From assembly GCA_963920765.1 (NCBI GenBank), contig OY987246.1, forward strand, positions 17,728,868 through 17,792,867: a stretch of 64,000 nucleotides of DNA, written 5' to 3'. Under the pieces are notes generated by a model. That model was given only the letters and a program-made list of their open reading frames with translations. It made no database searches and was not told where the DNA came from. This stretch comes from Ulota crispa. Its lineage: Eukaryota > Streptophyta > Bryopsida > Orthotrichales > Orthotrichaceae. Below, piece by piece: positions 57,024 to 64,000 of this stretch; the first letter of the stretch is position 1; every line of letters starts with the position of its first letter. The position numbers and the translations under genes are program-made.

Positions 57024-58929
57024 TCAAGACAAATCTCAGGGGGTCAACGTGTAAAAAAATAAGGGGATAGGTGCAAACACCAAGTATTTTTTAGGGGGTA
57101 TTATTATTATTATTATTTTTTAAACACCCTATCATTATGTAATTTTCTACTTTGCGTTATTAAAGAAGGGGCTTGCATTACTTATAATTTTGAATTGATA
57201 TGAATAAATGATACGGTAAATTAGATAAAACAAAAAATTCTACTACAATTTTTTTTAAACATTAAACTTATTTCAAACTTTTTTTCCCCTACTAATGACT
57301 ATATTCAAGTTTCAACTATACCTCAAAAAAGTGTACTCAATACTACTATTGTACTTTCCATAAAAATTGTTAATGACCCTCGTTCACTAGGAAAGTATCA
57401 TATTATTGAATGTTATATAAATTGAATTTTAGATTTAGGTCCTTTTTACATGATTAATATGAATGATATAGAGATCATTTTTGATATTAACTTTACTTTA
57501 ACCTACATTGTTTGATTCAATGTATTGTGCATGTCTTTACAATACGTAAAATAATATGCTTCAATAAACTGTGGTGCACAACAAGAAATTGTCAAATATA
57601 ATTAATATTATGCAAACTCTTTGATTGGCAAAAACATGCGGTACGTATGTTTGCTTCAAGGTGTTGTACATGTCTTTAGCATACTCCAAATAATATGTAA
57701 GAAATAATTTTTGAATAGCAGCCACAAAATGGAAACAGTGGAAAAGACGGACTGAGCAATTTCCAAATCCCAAGTTGGACCTTGAACCTTGAACAACAAA
57801 CAACAAACAACAAATAGAGGGCTTGGAGCAAGAACTACCAATTTCCAAAATTAAATGACAACCACCTAAAGCCATCCAACGTCTATTGTAGATATCAGTA
57901 AAGTCTATAAAATTATTGAATACTTTGAATATGCCACTCACAAGGCAGTAGGATTTACAACTTTTAGCCAAAAAAAAGAATAAAAAAGGGGGTATTCTAG
58001 GTCTAATTTTTTTTGAATTGGACCTATTTTTCTATACCCTATAGTAGTTTGAAGACATCTCATGATATTTTTGTACCCTATAGCATAAAAAACCATATTA
58101 CAAATTTTATCTTAAATGTTTTTTAGGCACCCTATCATTTGTTTGCACGTAGTTTCTACTGCTACCTCTCACTACACCCCCCAAGAGACAAATGCCACAG
58201 CCTCTTCAGTTGCGCGGTGATTTCCTCACTCAAAAGTCCAACTCGCTCCATCTCTTGCACGCAAAAAGGGTTTTCACCTAATTCCTTCAATCTCTACCTA
58301 TGGCCTTCTTTTGCTGTGTTACCAAAAATTGGTAGTAATGTCTCCTTTCCCTCCTTGTCTTGTCCTTGCCATCTCCACGCTCCAGGATCCCATAGCTGCA
58401 AAAATTGATGATGCAAGCAATTCCATGATAAATTTACATGATTTACGTTACTAGATTGGAAAAGTAGTGCATTCCGGTTTTAATTTTTTTGGAACTAAAA
58501 TTTGATATGCTTGATTAGGTTTGCACAAGAATTACAAAACCGTGGTGCAAGGAATGAAAACTCAAATTGTACTCCATTTTATACAAAGTTCTTTGAACGG
58601 CAAGATAGGCTTGAATGTATATGTGTTGAGTAATATTGTACAAAGAAGCAACTTTTTGAGAAAAGAGGCTATTCAACGTTGAGATTGCCAAGACTTGGGT
58701 GGCAAGTTCTTTATTTAGATTCATTAAACAAACACTCTTGTAGGACTTGATAGATTTTACTTCAATGGATAGCCACTTTCATATTCTTCATTTCGATATC
58801 TCTTAGCTTGTTTCCTTCCAAAAAAAAACTTGTGTCAATTCATTACCTTCCAAACCTTCCAAATAATCTTGAGTTAATTTGAATACTTCATTGGTACAAA
58901 CCAATTATACTTGAATTCTCTTGAACCTC
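57024..58929. other. Intergenic DNA, no gene recognised
   Basis: AT-rich. The 136-codon minus frame at 57561-57971 overlaps equally open frames and I recognise no family. An 89-codon plus frame at 58139-58408 is Ser/Cys-rich and unrecognised. About 58480-58620 is a half-copy of the interior of the 46424-47301 foldback. A (TTA)n run lies near 57100. Confidence 0.4.
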
Positions 58930-59468
58930 TTAATCCCTAAAGGCTTAAGGGTGTAAGGGCAAAACATAGATGTGTTATAAAATGATTGATATTTTTGTAA
59001 CTTTGATGAAGTTTGTTTTAAAAGAGAAAGTAAGAATCATAATGTTTAGTAATTATCCATACCGTCAAACAGTCAAAAAAATTGGATTTTTATGTAATGA
59101 ATTTAAAAGTATTTAACATTCAATATTTGCCAAAATTAAAAAAATTACTCATAGATTTCAAATTTTGGTATGATTGGTTAAAAATTGACATTCTATCCAA
59201 ACTTCAAAAATGCAATCTTTTGAAAGGAGAGAACATCATTAGTTTCTCAAAATAGTAAATTTTCCAACACTAGCAAATATTGAAGTGTTTGTTTTTGAAA
59301 AATTCTCCTTGGTATAGTTTAACTTGGATTGACATGATTCAAGTTAAGTTGGAAAGTAGACTTGATTTTTTACTACAAAAAAAATGTTATTTTGAAAGAA
59401 AAAAATTTGTCTCCCCAAAAAATACAAGCAGCAATCAGAAAATGGTTGATTGGACGCTTAGGGGTTAA
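58930..59468. mobile_element. TTAA-bounded element (539 bp)
   Basis: TTAATCCCTAAAGGCTTAAG at the left; GACGCTTAGGGGTTAA at the right. Ends agree over TTAAYCCCTAA. The 62-codon frame inside is low-complexity. Confidence 0.55.
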
Positions 59469-59670
59469 GGCCATAATTTTATTTGCTTAGGAACCTAAAG
59501 CTTTCCCTTTTGCTACATCTTGGATAAAACCAACACTTAGCATAACCCTTCACCATATGAAGTCTCTGGATCCTCTCAATTCATTCAAGACAAAGTTGAG
59601 ATTCATAATGAAAGGGTTGCACAAAGATCCCATTAAAAAAAGGAATTACTAAAGCAACATCCCCATGTTG

Positions 59671-60091
59671 TTAACCCATTAAGTAATTAAGGTCTAGTCA
59701 ACCAGTTACTGGTCAATTTTTACTCTTTTCAGTTTGTGGAGAGAGCATGTCAAGGAATTTGATGACGTGGCAAAGGAGACAAGTTTGGAAAATTGGAAAG
59801 TGAAGAGTTTAGGACAATAACCAGGTCAATATGAGGTGGCATATGGCTAGAGGTTGAAAAAACTAAAAGAGTAATGACTGAAAATACACCAATAAATGCA
59901 AAAAGATGGCCATAACAACTAAAGAGTGAGCATAATTCATGATGCATAACACTAAACCTTGCAAGATACTTCCATTTACACGGTCAGATTTGTGGTAAAC
60001 ATCTGTATTCAAAAGTTTTAAAATTTCCCCCAAAATGGACTTACAAATGACTGCCCATCCCCATAATCGACTACAGACCTTAATGGGTTAA
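59671..60091. mobile_element. TTAA-bounded element (421 bp), first of three in a row
   Basis: TTAACCCATTAAGTAATTAA then GGTCTAGTC at the left; GACTACAGACC then TTAATGGGTTAA at the right. Its right TTAA (60088-60091) serves as the left border of the next element. Confidence 0.6.
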
Positions 60092-60324
60092 AGGACCAAG
60101 CTACTATATAACACATAGTATGTACGTTGTTGTATAACTAGCATTTGCTACCAACAAAAAGTTTTGATTTGGGATCTTGACTACCTCACTAGAACATCAT
60201 TGATCTATATTCTAACTTCTTTGTTGATCTCATATGTAATAAAGGTGTAGATGCACTTCAAATACAAGAAAAATACCTTGTATTGTACTAGTCACAAAGG
60301 GTTGCTTGGTCCTTTAGGGGTTAA
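60088..60324. mobile_element. TTAA-bounded element (237 bp), second of three
   Basis: TTAAAGGACCAAGCTACT at the left, GCTTGGTCCTTTAGGGGTTAA at the right: AGGACCAAGC is shared by both ends, and the left end lacks the CCCCTAA cap. Shares its right TTAA with the next element. Confidence 0.5.
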
Positions 60325-61093
60325 CCCTTAAACGCTTCGAAAGACCAAAAATGGTCCTCACACGATTTCACATGCTTGCTTGAGCCTTTGAGGTATTGGA
60401 TCTAATTTTTTTGACCTTGCTATAAACTACAATCATCAAGTTATTCAAGTGGCCCAAGCAAATGGAGTAATGTGAAGGCAAGCCAAATGTTATACAAGTG
60501 CTTCAAGAGTCTTAATTGGGTTTAGGCACCATACAAGGCATGGTAGCAAGCAATGTCTTACAAGCTATAATTGGTCAAAACTCATTGCAAGCTTCCTTAC
60601 ATGTGCTTTGTGGTGGCAGGAAATTCACCAACAAGGATTCAAGCATGTTTTAAACCCTTCTCTAGGCAACCCTCACTAATTAATCTAATTATCATTTTCT
60701 GCGCAATAGGAAATTGAAGCCCTAAAATTTAATATACAAAGAGGTAAACTCTTCAGTAATTTGCAAGTGTGTGCATTCAAATCTAATCTTGATACTCAAA
60801 AAAATTGAGATGAATCAAGGGCTTATAGAATTTTGTAAAAATCATTAAATAGCAACTACCTGCATAAAAACAAGATTTTGCTATCACATGTTGTTTGATC
60901 AAATGTTATATTCTCCCATCTCCCACGGTCAATTGCTCCCAAAATTTACAAGCCACTTTCTATGTAGGTATTCCACCATTTTCAATGGTCACTTTTTGTG
61001 GATCATCAGATTGACTAAGATACAATGCACCAAAGTTGTAGGTCTCCTAAAACCCTAATTTTGGTGAAAATGGCTTAAGAGCTCAAGGGTTAA
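60321..61093. mobile_element. TTAA-bounded element (773 bp), third of three
   Basis: TTAACCCTTAAACGCTTCG at the left, TTAAGAGCTCAAGGGTTAA at the right. Only the terminal ten bases or so agree (TTAACCCTTRA), so the assignment is tentative. Confidence 0.45.
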
Positions 61094-61431
61094 AGCATCT
61101 CAATCAAACCCTAAACCCTAAACTAAGGAAATGCAATGTTTCTTGTTGTAAGTGTTAAACAAATTTCCTCCACTTGTCCAACTAGGAAGAATAGCGCTCA
61201 ACCAATAAAAAGCTTTCTTGTTTGAAAAAGTAGATAGATTTTCCATCATTACTCATTCAACCTATTAATTGTTCAAAGAAAAGTAGTATTTGAAGAAATT
61301 ATTGTGCATTAGGAAAATGCAAATTTTGTCATGCAAAAGTGAATGTTTTGACCGGTTCAAGTAATAATTGCTCCCTTTTCATCCAAAAGTCTCTATGACC
61401 TAGTGTTTTGCCATTACAAGTGGAAATGCTC

Positions 61432-61905
61432 TTAGAACATCTCTACCCTTCCTTGCCACGTGGTCGAGTATTGGGCCTTGCCTCAATTGGCTTGCAAATT
61501 GGGATCCAATGAGAGCTTGCCAAACCAAGAAAAATTTGGCAGGCTTTGCCAAACTCCACCTCCAAGACACCAAACTCTAGTGTTGTTTCCAAATTTTAGC
61601 ATGCTCAATTGTTGCTTCTATTCTTGTAAGTTGGTCTTTTTTTGTAAGGCCACCCATAATTATTGTGGCACGTAGCAAAGATAAGTTGGTTTGCTCTTTG
61701 TGCTTCTTCAACTACTATTTTGTTGAAGCTGATGAGGTTTTGACAATACTAGATCAGCCGTCCCACTAGCATCCCTCGACAAGCGTGGTTAATAAGGAAG
61801 TTTGGTAATTTGACCTAGAGGCACTGATGTCAAAAAAATCATTGCAATTCAAACCCTCCTTTGCATGCTCCGTGTGACAAGGAAGGGTGGAGATGCTCTT
61901 AGGAG
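61432..61905. mobile_element. TTAGARCATCTCYACCCTTCCTTG MITE (~475 bp)
   Basis: Left TTAGAACATCTCTACCCTTC then CTTGCCACG; right mirror CGTGTGACAAGG then AAGGGTGGAGATGCTCTTAG. GAGCATCTCC-type ends are shared with 53487-53864. Confidence 0.7.
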
Positions 61906-62127
61906 TCAAGAAGGGTAAACCGGTAGAGTGCAGTGCAGCCCACCAAAAGAGGACTGAAGAAGAGGCTGCAAGACACACCATGGCCATGATGGCCATTTGA
62001 CCAGGAGCGACCGAGGGAGGCAGTTGCATGAGAAGCAGGGATGGTTGATCAAGTGACCAGCTTACTCAGGTAGTCAAGTGACAAGTCTCCTCATCTGATC
62101 CCATGGCATTACGGTTACACATTGCCA

Positions 62128-62189
62128 TGATGCCATGCATGCCATGCATGCCATGCATGCCATGCATGCCATGCATGCCATGCATGCTA
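62128..62189 (+). repeat. Tandem array of a 9-bp unit (CATGCATGC), RY motifs
   Basis: Six full units of CATGCATGC plus edge variants, uninterrupted. Each unit holds CATGCATG, the RY element core bound by ABI3/FUS3/LEC2-type B3 factors. No gene is recognised within 2 kb on either side, so this may be a neutral microsatellite. Confidence 0.85.
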
Positions 62190-62297
62190 ACACCGTAGTG
62201 TGTACAGGGGCAACCCCATTGTCAACCTATCCTCATTCCTCGCGCGGTTGCCCTTGCATTGCATTCATGTACTGTACTCCTGTTGGAGTATTGGAGG

Positions 62298-62616
62298 TAA
62301 GGTAGGAGCACCCATGAACGTCAAAGTAAGGGTTTTGAACATGATGACTATTAATAAAAAAACTAGCAAATTATAAGATCCTATTACAAACAGAAAAGAA
62401 ATAAGTTTGCACTTTTGAATGTATTGTTTGGATACTGTGAGAATAAGTTGTGAAGTTTTAAATAGCAAATTGCCATTGCACCCATAACCACTTTCAAGAT
62501 TTCACGTTCACATGTTGTACATTCTTGTAATTACATCTATTCATTTTCACAGATTTTTCAAGATTTCAGAGATGATGGTTATGGGGACACTGACACTTAT
62601 GGGTGCTCCTACCTTA
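62298..62616 (+). mobile_element. TAAGGTAGG MITE, 318-bp subfamily (copy 3)
   Basis: Left TAAGGTAGGAGCACCCATGA, right TTATGGGTGCTCCTACCTTA. Flanked by TTGGAG on both sides (62291-62296 and 62617-62622), possibly part of an 8-bp duplication TATTGGAG that shares the terminal TA. The only copy here with a visible duplication. Confidence 0.85.
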
Positions 62617-63197
62617 TTGGAGTGTTGGGGTAAAGGCATCCGCACCCACACACGCACATGGATTTGCGCATACACGTGGATTTGCGCACGCAATAATTGG
62701 ATGATAAATGTTTAGGCCCCTAAAAATGTTCTCTTGACACTCAAAATTAGTGTGTCAAACAATGACCCTTAAAATCACTATTCATTCAAGTCCTGAAATT
62801 GAGAACTCAAGTCTTCAAATTGAGAAGCTCACGTCGGGAAATTGAGAGCTCCAATCTTGAAATTGAGAGCATGAACTATTTGTTGCCCTTGGACCACACG
62901 GGAGGAGGCTTTCCATCAAGAGAAGCTATCCTACAAAAATTTGAGTAGGCAGTTTCCTCAAAAAGCATACCAATGCTATGGGGACAATAACTCTTACAGC
63001 ATAGTTGCTTGCTGATTTGAATGAGTGTAGGCTAGCATTGGGAGGATCATATGCGGTGAATCCCTCTTCACCATCTTCAAAAGTGGTTCATGTATAAATG
63101 TCTTTACACAAATCCTGCTATTAGTCTAGAAGCTTGGATGAAAGGATTTCACATGAATGATTTGTATTCATGGAGATGATGTTTAACTATATTTTAT
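62617..63197. other. Intergenic DNA
   Basis: No gene recognised. A short tandem of a GAAATTGAGAGCT-like unit lies at about 62800-62870 (TTGAGAACTCAAGTC, TTGAGAAGCTCACGT, TTGAGAGCTCCAATC). Confidence 0.4.
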
Positions 63198-63602
63198 AAA
63201 AGGGAATTACTACCGCAACACCTTAAATTGCTAACGGGACACCCCTTGTGGGCTTGAAATTTGATTATTAGTGCTATTTTTTATTTATTCAAGTGGTTCA
63301 TCATTCATTCAATCACGGCATTACCACATCCTTGAAAGAAAACATGACAAATACAAAATTCTGTTGAAATATAATTGCACCAATACTATTTTTTGATGTA
63401 TTTTTGCTTTAAGTAACTCAAAAGTCCTATATTTTAGTTTCAAATTTAAGCAAACTTATTTTTTTGAGTAAAGCCTTCGATTGATAAAGGTGAAACAAAT
63501 CTTTTGATCCAAATAAAAAAAATCAACATTAAAAATCACATTTCATGCTCATAAGGGGTGTCCTGTTAGCAATTTAGGGTGTTGCAATAGTAATTCCCTT
63601 TA
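63198..63602. mobile_element. AGGGAATTACTACYGCAACACC MITE (~405 bp)
   Basis: Left AGGGAATTACTACCGCAACA then CCTTAAATTGCTAACGGG; right mirror CCTGTTAGCAATTTAGGG then TGTTGCAATAGTAATTCCCT. Ends agree over about 45 bp. The flanks TTATAAA on both sides may be a duplication or part of the palindrome. Confidence 0.8.
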
Positions 63603-63891
63603 TAAAATTGTGAAGGTTCTTTACTAAAAGCATTTTTGAATGTATATTAATGTTAGAGATTCAAGTATTATTGTATATTGATATAACTTCAAGCCCTAAA
63701 CATAAAATTGAGCTCCACAAATGCTTAGTGTCTTATATCCATTACCAGCGTTATTTGCAAATAAGAAATTAGCAAGTAGATTCACATATTCACAGAAAGA
63801 AACATGCACATTACATAACATTCAGTAGCCTGAAGAGAGGCTACCTTTCTCTCTCTTCAGGTATCATCCCCGAACTTCATCTAGACAAAAA

Positions 63892-63894
63892 AAA

Positions 63895-63930
<36 letters not shown>
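63892..63930 (+). repeat. (AAT)n microsatellite
   Basis: About eleven uninterrupted TAA/AAT units preceded by an A run. Confidence 0.9.
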
Positions 63931-63932
<2 letters not shown>

Positions 63933-64000
63933 TTTTCTGACACGTCTGGCCCCCTTGACGCGTGTGCATTGAACTAAGCCTCCCTTTCATAAACTTTGAC

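Noticed and set aside
57561..57971. 136-codon minus-strand frame, considered as a hAT-type transposase remnant
   Set aside because: No recognisable motif beyond vague similarity, and overlapping frames are equally open.

Overview
This window is nuclear DNA from a land plant. Three spliced protein-coding genes, all on the + strand, sit in about 64 kb of AT-rich sequence packed with small inverted-repeat transposons. The EPFL peptide gene points to an embryophyte. The low gene density, the nested MITEs and a bacterial-type HslV gene suggest a large non-flowering plant genome (lycophyte, fern, moss or gymnosperm), but the species cannot be fixed from sequence alone.

Layout. 1-9.3 kb: AT-rich DNA with a tRNA-like SINE (about 2.34-2.55 kb), a decayed minus-strand ORF (2.76-4.57 kb) and several foldback elements. 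9.5-12.9 kb: an HslV-type threonine protease gene, probably organellar, in 7 exons including a 5-nt micro-exon. It is preceded by five tandem copies of a ~142-bp unit, four of which carry a telo-box. 13-17.8 kb: repeats. 18.8-25.9 kb: an LHT-type amino-acid transporter gene (8 exons, 497 aa) whose introns hold at least seven transposon-derived insertions. One of these supplies most of a 5' splice site. 26-34.5 kb: CACTA-like and other MITEs. 34.6-37.2 kb: an EPF-like (EPFL) secreted cysteine-rich peptide gene with a GC-rich, GA-repeat leader. 37.2-64 kb: no intact gene seen. This part holds nested MITE families, TTAA-bounded elements, a LINE fragment on the minus strand (zf-RVT domain) and a tandem array of RY (CATGCATG) motifs.

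The three genes have unrelated jobs (organellar proteolysis, plasma-membrane amino-acid uptake, extracellular signalling), and nothing suggests they work together. The most notable points are the HslV micro-exon, the telo-box repeat array, the Stowaway-like insertion at a splice donor with an inverted partner across the exon, and a group of TTAA-bounded elements with CCCCTAAAGG-type ends. Gene models rest on reading-frame continuity, GT-AG sites and family conservation, without transcript data. Repeat boundaries are by eye and usually good to within a few bases.
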